A stretch of DNA of 64,000 bases, taken from NCBI RefSeq assembly GCF_000807775.2, contig NZ_CP047385.1:2666001-2730000 (forward strand), read 5' to 3'. This DNA comes from Pandoraea fibrosis. Lineage in GTDB: Bacteria; Pseudomonadota; Gammaproteobacteria; Burkholderiales; Burkholderiaceae. Position numbers and translations under genes: made by a program. Within the stretch, counting starts at the first letter, position 1, and the number at the start of each line of letters is the position of its first letter. The notes under the pieces were generated by a model that was not told the DNA's origin, searched no databases, and was given only the letters and a program-made list of their open reading frames with translations. Below, piece after piece: positions 1-8,446 of the stretch.

Positions 1-1
1 C

Positions 2-76
2 GCTGCCGTGATCGAAGCCTATCTGGGGCACGGCACCGCAGCGCGGCTCGCCGCCCAATCGGGAGGTGCGCAATGA
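2..76 (+). CDS. livG: Branched-chain amino acid type ABC transporter ATPase, C-terminal end (partial)
   Basis: Only the last 24 codons are present; the gene begins before the window. The tail reads AAVIEAYLGHGTAARLAAQS and then a few small residues to the stop. A terminal 'VIEAYLG' segment is typical of LivG/LivF-type ATPases of high-affinity branched-chain amino acid or amide importers. Its stop overlaps the start of the next ATPase gene by an ATGA junction, the usual livG-livF arrangement. The identity rests on this short tail plus context, so the substrate is unknown. Confidence 0.7.
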   Translation, partial: AAVIEAYLGHGTAARLAAQSGGAQ

Positions 77-783
77 GCCATTTGCTGGAAGTGGAAGGCT
101 TGCGCACGGGCTATGGTCGTGTCGAGGTGCTGCGCGGTGTCGACCTGACGGTCGGTGCGGGCGAAATCGTGGTGCTGCTCGGCAGTAATGGCGCTGGCAA
201 GTCCACGCTGAACAACACGCTCTCGGGCATCAATCCCGTCTGGGCGGGGCGCGTGCGGTTCGACGGACACGACCTCACCGGACGCCATTACCGCGACGTC
301 GTGAAGGCCGGGTTGATTCAGGTGCCGGAAGGCCGGCGAATTTTCCCGAACCTGAGCGTGCGCGAAAACCTGGTGCTTGGCGCATTTGCCCGGGGACGTG
401 CATCGCGTGAGCAAAGTCTGGAGCGCATGCTCGACCTGTTCCCGCGTCTTCGCGAACGTATTGCTCAGCCGGCCGGCACGATGTCAGGTGGCGAGCAGCA
501 GATGCTGGCCATCGGCCGCGGGCTGATGGCCCAGCCAAGGTTGCTCATCCTCGACGAACCTTCCCTGGGTCTCTCGCCCCTGATGGTCGAAGAGCTCTTC
601 ACGCTGATCGCCCGTCTGCAACACGACGGCCTGTCGATTCTGCTCGTGGAACAGAACGTGGGCCAGTCGCTGGAAACCGGACAGCGCGGTTATGTCCTGG
701 AGAACGGGGCGATTCGTCACAGCGGCACGTGCGCCGAGTTGCTGGCGAGCAGCGACCTGCGCCGCGCCTATCTCGGAATGTAA
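73..783 (+). CDS. livF: ABC transporter ATP-binding protein, LivF family
   Basis: A 236-residue cytoplasmic ATPase that would power a Liv-type (HAAT family) importer together with the LivG fragment upstream. Visible are Walker A (GSNGAGKST, about residues 37-45), the ABC signature (SGGEQQ, about 138-143), Walker B (LLILDEP, about 157-163) and the switch-region His. Length is normal for LivF. The start overlaps the livG stop (ATGA), and the stop lies only four bases before the next gene, so the transporter appears to be co-translated with the catabolic genes that follow. Liv-type importers also carry amides, urea and aromatic acids, so the actual substrate is probably that of the downstream enzymes (inference). 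Confidence 0.92.
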   Translation: MSHLLEVEGLRTGYGRVEVLRGVDLTVGAGEIVVLLGSNGAGKSTLNNTLSGINPVWAGRVRFDGHDLTGRHYRDVVKAGLIQVPEGRRIFPNLSVRENLVLGAFARGRASREQSLERMLDLFPRLRERIAQPAGTMSGGEQQMLAIGRGLMAQPRLLILDEPSLGLSPLMVEELFTLIARLQHDGLSILLVEQNVGQSLETGQRGYVLENGAIRHSGTCAELLASSDLRRAYLGM

Positions 784-787
784 GGCA

Positions 788-2056
788 ATGACCAAGGCTC
801 AAACTCTGACGCAAAAACTGCTGGCGGCGGCCTGTGGCCGCGACGAAGTGGCCGTGGGCGAGATCGTCACCTGCCGCGTCGACCTCGCGATGTTTCACGA
901 TTCCAGTGGCCCGCGCCGACTGCAACCGATGCTCGAATCGCTGGGGGCGCAGTTGTGGGACAAGTCGAAGGTGGTGCTCGTCATCGATCACTATGTGCCG
1001 GAGTCCGACGACGAATCGCGGCGCATCGTTCGCATTGCGCGCGACTGGGCGAGCGCACAGGCGTTGCCCAACGTCTACGACTCGGTCGGCATTTGCCATG
1101 TGGTCGTGCCGGAGCATGGGCATCTGCGCCCCGGCATGTTCTGCGTGGGTGGCGACTCACATTCGCCCACGGGCGGTGCGTTCGGTGCCTACATGTTCGG
1201 TATCGGCAGCACGGAAATGCTGGGCGTGGCCGTGTCAGGCGAAATCTGGGTGAAGGTGCCGGAAACCCTTCAGATGCGCTGGGACTCATGCCTGACCGAC
1301 GGCGTCACCGCGAAAGACATGATGCTGCACATGATCGGCCGCTTCGGCATGAACGGCGGACGCTATCAGGCGATCGAGTTCTGTGGCGAGGCCGTGCGGG
1401 CGCTCTCGATGCAGGAGCGCATGACGCTCTCGAACATGAGCGCCGAACTGGGCTCGCAGGTCGGACTGATTGCCCCCGATGAGACCACGCTCGACTACTT
1501 GCGCTCGGTTGGCGTGACGCAAGACATCGACATTCGTCGCTGGCAGGGCGATCCGGGCGCCGTGGCCGAAGTTCACACGTTCGACGCCACCGCGCTTGCC
1601 CCGCAAGTGGCCGCGCCGCACAGCCCCGCGAATACGCGCGGCGTCGACGAATTCGCCGACGTGACGGTGGATGTCGCTTATCTGGGCGCCTGCACGGGGG
1701 CGAAGCTCGAAGACTTGCGCGCGGCAGCCCGCGTGCTGCAAGGCAAGCGCGTGGCCAAGGGCATGCGCTTTGTCGTCGCGCCGGCGTCGCAGCGCGATCA
1801 GGCACAGGCGGCTCGCGAAGGCGTGATGGACGTTCTTACCGCAGCCGGCGCGCAGGTGCTCGCCACGACCTGCGGCGCTTGCGCGGGATACGGCGGCTCG
1901 ATTCCCGAAGGCGCCACCGTCATGTCGAGCACCGCCCGCAATTTCAAGGGACGCATGGGATCGGAGACTGCCCAGGTCTATCTCGGCTCGCCCTATACGG
2001 TGGCGGCTGCCGCGCTCACGGGGCGCATTGCCGACCCGCGCGACATGCTCGTCTGA
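788..2056 (+). CDS. Aconitase-family hydro-lyase, large subunit (LeuC-like)
   Basis: A 422-residue homologue of the 3-isopropylmalate dehydratase large subunit. Such enzymes use a 4Fe-4S cluster to add or remove water on a di- or tricarboxylate. Family motifs seen are IDHYVP (about 66-71), GDSHSPTGGAFGA with FGIGST (about 122-141), the first cluster Cys in the block GACTG (C302), and the CxxC pair C362/C365. The family's usual SCTN is CTG here, so the Asn is lost and the substrate may differ from leucine-pathway isopropylmalate. I chose the ATG four bases after the livF stop. No other leucine biosynthesis genes are nearby and the next gene is the matching small subunit. Dimethylmaleate hydratase, citraconase or maleate hydratase-like activity are possible; none is proven. 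Confidence 0.85.
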   Translation: MTKAQTLTQKLLAAACGRDEVAVGEIVTCRVDLAMFHDSSGPRRLQPMLESLGAQLWDKSKVVLVIDHYVPESDDESRRIVRIARDWASAQALPNVYDSVGICHVVVPEHGHLRPGMFCVGGDSHSPTGGAFGAYMFGIGSTEMLGVAVSGEIWVKVPETLQMRWDSCLTDGVTAKDMMLHMIGRFGMNGGRYQAIEFCGEAVRALSMQERMTLSNMSAELGSQVGLIAPDETTLDYLRSVGVTQDIDIRRWQGDPGAVAEVHTFDATALAPQVAAPHSPANTRGVDEFADVTVDVAYLGACTGAKLEDLRAAARVLQGKRVAKGMRFVVAPASQRDQAQAAREGVMDVLTAAGAQVLATTCGACAGYGGSIPEGATVMSSTARNFKGRMGSETAQVYLGSPYTVAAAALTGRIADPRDMLV

Positions 2057-2079
2057 GACTTCGTTTGTCACACTTGTCC

Positions 2080-2628
2080 ATGACCACCCCAACTACGACT
2101 GTTGATCCACGCAGCACCTTGCATCGCGCCTGGGTAGTGGGCGCCGATATCGATACCGACGCGCTCGCGCCGGGCGCCTATATGAAGTTCGGCATCGACG
2201 AGATCGCGCGACATTGCCTGCATCGCGTTCGTCCCGAGTTCGCCGCCAACGTGCAGGCTGGCGATGTCCTCGTCGCCGGCCCCAACTTCGGCATCGGCTC
2301 CTCGCGCGAGCAGGCCGCAGCGGCGCTGGTGCATCTCGGCGTGCGTGCCGTCATCGCGCCGTCGTTCAACGGCCTGTATTTCCGCAACGCCTTCAATGTG
2401 GGGCTGTTGCTGCTCACCTGTGCCGACGCACATCGCATTGCCGAGGGCGACGCCCTGCGGCTCGCGCCGCGCGAAGGCTTCGTCGAACGCGCCGACGGCA
2501 GCCGGCTCGCCTGCGAGACCGTGCCGGGCTTCCTGCTCGACATGGTCGACGCGGGAGGGCTGCTCAATCTGCTCAAGCGGCGCGGTACGGCACCTCAAGC
2601 GACATCCAACGGAGTTTCTTCATGCTAG
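2080..2628 (+). CDS. Aconitase-family hydro-lyase, small (swivel) subunit (LeuD-like)
   Basis: A 182-residue swivelling-domain partner for the large subunit just upstream. It has VGADIDTDALAPG (about 20-32), which matches the 'N/D-IDTD-I-P' opening of LeuD proteins, and NFGIGSSREQA (about 69-79), corresponding to the substrate-binding GSSREHA loop. In the family these residues contact the carboxylates of the substrate. The last seven bases overlap the start of the hydantoinase B gene, which suggests translational coupling. The start is the first ATG after the large-subunit stop; no convincing Shine-Dalgarno sequence precedes it. Confidence 0.85.
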   Translation: MTTPTTTVDPRSTLHRAWVVGADIDTDALAPGAYMKFGIDEIARHCLHRVRPEFAANVQAGDVLVAGPNFGIGSSREQAAAALVHLGVRAVIAPSFNGLYFRNAFNVGLLLLTCADAHRIAEGDALRLAPREGFVERADGSRLACETVPGFLLDMVDAGGLLNLLKRRGTAPQATSNGVSSC

Positions 2629-4316
2629 ATCCCGTCACTCTGGCGGTCCTCAAGGGCCGTCTGGAGCAGATCGCCGACGAAATGGACGCGACGCTCTACC
2701 GCAGTGCGTTCAACCCCATCATTGCCGAGGCGCACGATGCTTGCCACGGCATCTACGACGCAGCCACCGGCGCCACGCTGATTCAGGGCAAGTCGGGCCT
2801 GCCCGTCTTCGTCGGTGCGATGGCTTTTGCCGTGCAGGCGGCGGCGCGCGCCGCCGCCGAGCGTGGCGGCATGGTCGATGGCGATGTGTGGCTCTTCAAC
2901 GATCCCTACGAAGGGGGCACCCACGCCAACGACTTCAAGCTCGTGCGCCCGGTGTTTCGCAACGGCCGGCTTTATTGCTTTCTGGCGTCGGCGGCGCACT
3001 GGCATGACGTGGGCGGCGCAGTACCCGGCAACTACAATCCGGCGGCTACCGAGTGCTGGCAGGAAGCCGTGCAGATCCCGCCCGTGCGCATCGTTCGCGG
3101 TGGGGTGCTCGACGCCGACGTGCTTGCCATCCTCAAGGCGAACACGCGACTGCCCGACAGTCTCTGGGGCGATCTGAACGGCCAACTGTCGGCGCTGACC
3201 CTCGGCGCGCGACGTCTGACGGATCTGCTCGACGAATACGGCGACACCACAGTGCAGGAAGCGCTTGGTCAACTGCGCGAGCGGGCCGTCAAGCTCATGC
3301 GCGCGCATGTGGCAGCGTTGCCCGACGGCGAGTACCTCTATCAGGACATGCTCGATAACGACGGCGTGCGCGACGAGCCGCTCACGATTGCCCTGCGCAT
3401 GCGGGTGCAGGGTGAGACGCTCACGCTCGACTTCACGGGCACGTCGCCCGCGTGCATGGGGCCGGTGAATATCTCCCGGGCGACCGCCATTGCCGCTTGT
3501 TACGTGGCGCTCAAACATCTGTTCCCGGATGTGCCCGCCAATGCGGGCGTGCTGGACGCCGTGCAGTTCGAACTGCCGGAAGGGTTGGTGATTTCGGCGC
3601 AGCGTCCGCGCCCTGTCGGCGGTTACACGGAAACGATTCTGCGCATGATCGACGTGATCTTCTGCGCCATGGCCAAGGCCGCGCCGGAGCGTGCGATGGC
3701 CCAGGCATACGGCACGATCAATGCGCTGTCGATTGCGGGTTACCGAACAGACGAGGCGCGTCGCGGCCAGCGATGGGTGATGTTCAGCTTCTTCGGCGGC
3801 GGTCATGGCGGCCACATGGATGGCGATGGTCTGTCGCACGGCAATGCGCCGATTTCGACGGCCACGATTCCCCCCGTCGAGATTCTCGAGGCGGCCTATC
3901 CCGTGCGTTTCACGCAGTGGGCGCTGCGTCCCGACTCGGCAGGCGACGGCGAACACCGGGGCGGCCTGGGTGCGATCTACGAGATCGAATTGCTGGAAGA
4001 CAGCGCAGAAGCGTTCGTGTTCGGTGAGCGGGGCCGCTCGGCACCGCAAGGCATTGCCGGCGGTCAGGCATCGGTGCCGAACGTTTTCCAATATCAGAAC
4101 GAAGGCGAGTGGCACACCCCGCCGATGGCATCGAAGATGCTCGGTATCAAGCTGGCGCGAGGTGAGCGCGTGCGGCTTCAGACGCCGGGCGGCGGCGGCT
4201 ACGGCGATCCCGCACGGCGCGACGCGGCGGCGCGCGCCCATGACCGGGCGATGGGGTATGTGACGCAGGCGGCCGACGCCGCGAGCGGCAAGGCAACGAA
4301 GGAGCAACAGGCATGA
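2622..4316 (+). CDS. hyuB: Hydantoinase B / oxoprolinase family protein
   Basis: A 564-residue HyuB-type subunit beginning MLDPVTLAVLKGRLEQIADEM, the standard N-terminus of the family (N-methylhydantoinase B, acetone carboxylase alpha, 5-oxoprolinase C-terminal half). Conserved segments include the FNDPYEGGTHANDF region (about 95-108), HWHDVGG and, near the C-terminus, the TPGGGGYGDP motif. With HyuA it would carry out ATP-dependent opening or carboxylation of a cyclic amide or ketone. GGAG lies about eight bases before the chosen ATG, which overlaps the LeuD-like gene. The downstream hyuA begins within its stop (ATGA), so equal translation is expected. The exact substrate cannot be read from sequence. 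Confidence 0.9.
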   Translation: MLDPVTLAVLKGRLEQIADEMDATLYRSAFNPIIAEAHDACHGIYDAATGATLIQGKSGLPVFVGAMAFAVQAAARAAAERGGMVDGDVWLFNDPYEGGTHANDFKLVRPVFRNGRLYCFLASAAHWHDVGGAVPGNYNPAATECWQEAVQIPPVRIVRGGVLDADVLAILKANTRLPDSLWGDLNGQLSALTLGARRLTDLLDEYGDTTVQEALGQLRERAVKLMRAHVAALPDGEYLYQDMLDNDGVRDEPLTIALRMRVQGETLTLDFTGTSPACMGPVNISRATAIAACYVALKHLFPDVPANAGVLDAVQFELPEGLVISAQRPRPVGGYTETILRMIDVIFCAMAKAAPERAMAQAYGTINALSIAGYRTDEARRGQRWVMFSFFGGGHGGHMDGDGLSHGNAPISTATIPPVEILEAAYPVRFTQWALRPDSAGDGEHRGGLGAIYEIELLEDSAEAFVFGERGRSAPQGIAGGQASVPNVFQYQNEGEWHTPPMASKMLGIKLARGERVRLQTPGGGGYGDPARRDAAARAHDRAMGYVTQAADAASGKATKEQQA

Positions 4317-6385
4317 GCACAGCAGCAACGACCGGAGCCCCGCTGATCGTGGGTGTCGATGTGGGCGGCACGTTCACGGATTTGTTCGTGCTCGACGAAG
4401 CGGCCGGTGCGGCGCGTATCGTCAAGGTGCCGTCGACACGCGGCGAAGAAGCGCGGGGCTTCATGAACGGCATCGAACGGGTGGGCGACACCGCCGGGAC
4501 GGCGGGGGCAGGCGCCATCGCAACCATTGTGCACGGTACGACCGTCGGCACGAATGCGCTGTTGGAACGTAAGGTGGCCCGCACTGGCATCATCACCACG
4601 ACCGGTTTTCGCGACGTGCTGGAGATGCGCCGGCGCGACCGTCCCGCCACATGGGGACTGCGCGGCGACTTCACACCGATCGTGCCGCGCGACTTGCGCC
4701 TGGAAGTCGATGAGCGCGTGCTCTCGGACGGCACGATCCACACCGAGGTGGACGTCGCTCAGGTCGAAGCGGCAGCGCGCGCGTTGCTCGAAGCCGGTTG
4801 CGAGGCGGTGTGCGTGTTTTTCATCAATGCCTATGCCAATCCGGTCAACGAACAACGTGCGGTCGCAGCCGTGCGTGCGCTGTGGCCCAACGGCAATGTG
4901 ACGGCGGCAACGGAGGTGTTGCCCGAGATTCGCGAGTTCGAGCGATGTTCGACCGCCACGCTCAACGCCGCACTGCAACCCGTGGTCGGCGGCTATCTCA
5001 CGCGGCTTGAGCGCGATCTGAAGGCGCAGGGTTTTGCGGGGGAACTGCTGGTCGTGCAAAGCAACGGCGGCATCATGTCGCGCCAGACTGCGAGCGACGT
5101 GCCCGTGCGTACCGCGCTCTCGGGGCCGGCAGCGGGCGTGATCGCCTGCGCTGCGATTGCGCGTGCGGCCGGTTTCCCCAACGTGGTGACAGGGGATATG
5201 GGCGGCACATCGTTCGATGTCTCGCTCGTTGCGGGCGGCGAAGCGTCGCTCTCTGCGCAGACATCCATCGAATTCGGCATGGTGGTGCGCTCGCCGATGA
5301 TTCAGATCGAGACGATTGGCGCCGGCGGCGGCTCGATTGCGTCGGTGGACGCTGGCGGCTTGCTGCAAGTAGGGCCGGAATCGGCGGGCAGTATTCCGGG
5401 ACCGGCCTGCTACGGACGTGGCAATTTGCGCCCGACCGTGACCGATGCCAACGTGCTGCTCGGCCGCATTGCGGCAGACCGGCCGCTGGGGGGCGGCTTG
5501 CTCGACAAGCTCGACGCGGGGCTGGCGGCACAAGCCATCGGCGAGCATGTCGCCGAGCCGTTGGGGCTGGAGGTGCATGCGGCTGCCGAAGCGATTCTGA
5601 CGGTGGCCAATGCCAAGATGGCAGGGGCCATTCGTGTGGTGTCGATCGAGCGGGGGCACGATCCGCGTCAGTTCGCCTATATGCCGTTTGGCGGCGGCGG
5701 CGCCTTGCATGTCTGCGCCATGATGCGCGAGGTCGGTACGACCACCGGGATCGTGCCGCGCTATCCCGGCGTGACCTCGGCACTCGGCTGCGTGATGGCC
5801 GATATGCGCCACGACAGCGTGCAGACACTCAATCAGCCGCTTGCGGCGCTCGACGTCGAAGATCTTGTCGCGCGTGTCGAGGCGCTTGCACAGGCTTGTC
5901 AAACACGTCTGGATTCGGCCGGCGTGCGTTTCGAGTCGGTGCGCGAAGTCATCGAACTCGACATGCTCTACGTCGGGCAGAGCCACACCGTGCGGGTGCC
6001 GGTGTCGCGCGACGCGTTGCATCGCGATGGCATCGCTCAGGCGTTTGAAGCTGCCTATCGCGAGGCCTTCGGTCGCGCGCTCGACGGCATTGCGGTGCGC
6101 ATCATGAATCTGCGCTACGCCCGCATCGGTGTGCGTCCGAAATTCGATCTCGCGGTGCTGGCACCGCAAGCGAGCGCTATGCCTGCGCCGCTGGGCACGC
6201 AACGCGTCTATCACGCCGGGCAGTGGTGGGATGCCGTGCGTTATGCGCGTCTCGATTTGCCGGTAGGGGCAACGGTGGCCGGCCCCGCGATCCTCGAACA
6301 ATCGGATACCACGATATGGCTGGAACCGGAATTCGCAGGACGTGTCGACGCGCTGGGCAACCTGCTCATCACGCGCAGTGCCTGA
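4313..6385 (+). CDS. hyuA: Hydantoinase A / oxoprolinase family protein
   Basis: A 690-residue partner of the preceding HyuB. The N-terminus carries the ASKHA-type phosphate-binding sequence VGVDVGGTFTDLFVLDE (about 13-29), and a second nucleotide-associated segment TGDMGGTSFDVSLV lies near residue 300. In N-methylhydantoinases and 5-oxoprolinases this subunit phosphorylates the amide or lactam carbonyl using ATP so that the ring can be opened. Length is typical of the family. It overlaps hyuB by ATGA and is followed after 22 bases by the isochorismatase-fold gene, well within one operon. Acetone-carboxylase-like chemistry is an alternative, but no gamma subunit is present. Confidence 0.9.
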   Translation: MSTAATTGAPLIVGVDVGGTFTDLFVLDEAAGAARIVKVPSTRGEEARGFMNGIERVGDTAGTAGAGAIATIVHGTTVGTNALLERKVARTGIITTTGFRDVLEMRRRDRPATWGLRGDFTPIVPRDLRLEVDERVLSDGTIHTEVDVAQVEAAARALLEAGCEAVCVFFINAYANPVNEQRAVAAVRALWPNGNVTAATEVLPEIREFERCSTATLNAALQPVVGGYLTRLERDLKAQGFAGELLVVQSNGGIMSRQTASDVPVRTALSGPAAGVIACAAIARAAGFPNVVTGDMGGTSFDVSLVAGGEASLSAQTSIEFGMVVRSPMIQIETIGAGGGSIASVDAGGLLQVGPESAGSIPGPACYGRGNLRPTVTDANVLLGRIAADRPLGGGLLDKLDAGLAAQAIGEHVAEPLGLEVHAAAEAILTVANAKMAGAIRVVSIERGHDPRQFAYMPFGGGGALHVCAMMREVGTTTGIVPRYPGVTSALGCVMADMRHDSVQTLNQPLAALDVEDLVARVEALAQACQTRLDSAGVRFESVREVIELDMLYVGQSHTVRVPVSRDALHRDGIAQAFEAAYREAFGRALDGIAVRIMNLRYARIGVRPKFDLAVLAPQASAMPAPLGTQRVYHAGQWWDAVRYARLDLPVGATVAGPAILEQSDTTIWLEPEFAGRVDALGNLLITRSA

Positions 6386-6407
6386 GCATCGCGACCGGAG
6401 AGACGAT

Positions 6408-7025
6408 ATGAGTCAAACCCTCAAGCTCGACAGCGTTCGCACAGCGCTGGTCATCGTGGATTTGCAGAACGACTTCATCACCTCGGGCGGCGCGTACGAT
6501 CGTGGCGGTGCAGCCACTCCACAGGCGCAAGCGCTGCCTGCGCGGGTGGCGCCGGTCGCCGAGGCGCTCAAAGCCGCGGGCGGTTACGTGGCGGCGAGCC
6601 AGTTCACGCTCTGGCCCGATGCGAATGGCGAGCCCATGATTTCTCCGCATCTGAAGCAATTGCGACCCTTCCTGCGGCGCGGTGACTTCGTGGCCGGCAC
6701 ACCGGGGCACGCGACGGTGGATGCGCTCGCGCGCCACGTCGATATGTCGGTGTGGAAGGTGGCTTACTCGGCGTTCTTCAACACGCAGCTCGACTGGGTG
6801 CTGCGACGCGCAGGCATCGAGACGGTGGCGGTATGCGGCATTGTGACGAACGGCGGCGTGGCAAGCACTGCGCGCGACGCGCACATGCGCGACTATCGTG
6901 TGCTGATGCTCTCGGACGGGTGCGCTGCTCCCACGCCTGCCGCGCATGACGCCGCGCTCGCCGATCTGTGCACCGTTGGCGAAGTCGTGACTTGCGAGGC
7001 CTTCATGGGCCGTATTTCATCATGA
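6408..7025 (+). CDS. Isochorismatase-fold hydrolase lacking the nucleophilic Cys
   Basis: A 205-residue cysteine-hydrolase superfamily protein. The motif VIVDLQNDF gives the usual Asp (D18) and VWKVAYSAFF the usual Lys (K117). At the position of the catalytic Cys in amidase members (T-N-x-C-V) the sequence is TNGGV, so the residue is Gly150. As I recall, EntB-type isochorismatases also have Gly there, so this protein may hydrolyse or isomerise an enol-ether-like substrate rather than an amide, or may have lost classic activity. The start was chosen for the GGAGAG sequence just upstream; the gene ends by ATGA overlap with the flavoprotein. Its neighbours suggest a step after HyuAB ring opening (inference). 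Confidence 0.85.
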   Translation: MSQTLKLDSVRTALVIVDLQNDFITSGGAYDRGGAATPQAQALPARVAPVAEALKAAGGYVAASQFTLWPDANGEPMISPHLKQLRPFLRRGDFVAGTPGHATVDALARHVDMSVWKVAYSAFFNTQLDWVLRRAGIETVAVCGIVTNGGVASTARDAHMRDYRVLMLSDGCAAPTPAAHDAALADLCTVGEVVTCEAFMGRISS

Positions 7026-8446
7026 GCGCGCCGGTGATTCGCCACGGCTTGCCGCCGACGGACGATCTGCCTCACGTCAGTGTCGTGATCGTGGGCGCGG
7101 GCGCTTGCGGACTGACGGCCGCACTGGTTCTGCAAGAGGCCGGCATCGACTGCGTGCTGCTGGAGCGCGACGCGTTGCCCAGCGGTTCCACGGCGCTCTC
7201 GTCGGGGTTCATCCCGGCAGCCGGGAGCGAAGTGCAACGTGCGGCAGGTATCGACGACAGCCCGCGCCGATTCGCCGACGACATTGCGGGCAAGACCCGG
7301 GGTACGGCTGCCACGCATCTCGTGCGCGCCTATACGGAGGCCTCGGGCCCGGCGATGGACTTGCTGGCACGCCACGGCCTGCGCTTCGAGATTCTCGACG
7401 GCTTTCTTTATCCGGGACACACGGTGCGACGCATGCACAGCCTGCCCGAGCGCACCGGCGCTGCGCTGATGGCGGCGCTGGATCGTGCCGTGCAGGCGAC
7501 CGATGCCGCTGTTCTCACGCGCACGCTGGTTCGCGAGTTGTGGGTGGACGAGGCCGGGCGTGTGCGTGCCGTGGGTGGCGTGCGTCCTGACGGTTCGATG
7601 GAGTATCTCGGCTGCGACGTGCTGCTGCTGGCGTGCAACGGGTTCGGCGGCAATGCCGCGCTTCGCGCCGAACTGTTGCCTGAGATGGCGAACGCGGTGT
7701 ACGGCGGACATGAGGGCAACGACGGCAGTGCGCTGCTCTGGGGGCGCGAGCTGGGCGCGGCACAGGCCGATCTCGGTGGCTATCAGGGACATGGCTCGTG
7801 GGCGAGCCCGCACGGTGTGCTGATTTCGTGGGCGGTCATCATGGACGGCGGCTTCCAGATCAATCGGGAAGGGCGGCGCTTCCACGACGAGACACATGGC
7901 TACTCCGAGGCGGCTGTGCATGTGCTGGCGCAAACGGATGGCATTGCGTGGAACGTGTTCGACGGACAGACGCTGGCGCTAGCCCGAACGTTCCCCGACT
8001 TTCAGGACGCCGAGGCCGCCGGGGCGCTCAAGACCTGTGCGGACATCGACGCGCTCGCCCGAGTCGTCGGCTGTGACGTCACGACCCTGCGCGAGACCCT
8101 CGATACCGTGTCGCGCGGCGCCACCGCGGGCGACGGACGGACGTTCGCCCGAGCCATCGCCGCGCCGTATTACGCAGTGAAAGTGACCGGCGCGCTGTTC
8201 CACACGCAGGGCGGACTCGATATCGACGCCCATTGCCGCGTGCTGACGCCCGACGGCAAGCCATTCCCCAATCTGCTGGCTGCCGGGGGAGCCGCGCGCG
8301 GCGTGTCGGGCAACGCGGTCTGGGGCTATCTATCGGGCAATGGCCTGCTCTCGGCTGTGGCGGGCGGTTTTATCGCGGCACATACGGCGCATACGACGCT
8401 CGACGCGCTTGCCGCCAAATCCTCTTCTCAGGAGACATCCGCATGA
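7022..8446 (+). CDS. FAD-dependent oxidoreductase, fumarate reductase/ketosteroid dehydrogenase-like (FAD_binding_2)
   Basis: A 474-residue soluble flavoprotein. The dinucleotide-binding motif VVIVGAGACGLTAAL is at about 21-35, with a family Glu (LLERD) after the second strand, and the C-terminal GGLDIDAHCRVLTPDG...GVSGN..WGYLSGNG region closes the FAD site as in the FAD_binding_2 family (fumarate reductase, tricarballylate dehydrogenase, 3-ketosteroid 1-dehydrogenase). Such enzymes introduce or reduce a C=C next to a carbonyl or carboxylate. There is no signal peptide or flavinylation/heme domain, so it should be cytoplasmic. ATGA overlaps on both sides tie it to the operon. It could supply the unsaturated acid for the aconitase-like hydratase (inference). 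Confidence 0.85.
   Translation: MSAPVIRHGLPPTDDLPHVSVVIVGAGACGLTAALVLQEAGIDCVLLERDALPSGSTALSSGFIPAAGSEVQRAAGIDDSPRRFADDIAGKTRGTAATHLVRAYTEASGPAMDLLARHGLRFEILDGFLYPGHTVRRMHSLPERTGAALMAALDRAVQATDAAVLTRTLVRELWVDEAGRVRAVGGVRPDGSMEYLGCDVLLLACNGFGGNAALRAELLPEMANAVYGGHEGNDGSALLWGRELGAAQADLGGYQGHGSWASPHGVLISWAVIMDGGFQINREGRRFHDETHGYSEAAVHVLAQTDGIAWNVFDGQTLALARTFPDFQDAEAAGALKTCADIDALARVVGCDVTTLRETLDTVSRGATAGDGRTFARAIAAPYYAVKVTGALFHTQGGLDIDAHCRVLTPDGKPFPNLLAAGGAARGVSGNAVWGYLSGNGLLSAVAGGFIAAHTAHTTLDALAAKSSSQETSA

Noticed and set aside
788..2628. Leucine biosynthesis leuCD
   Set aside because: No leuA or leuB nearby, altered cluster motif, and translational coupling to hydantoinase genes.
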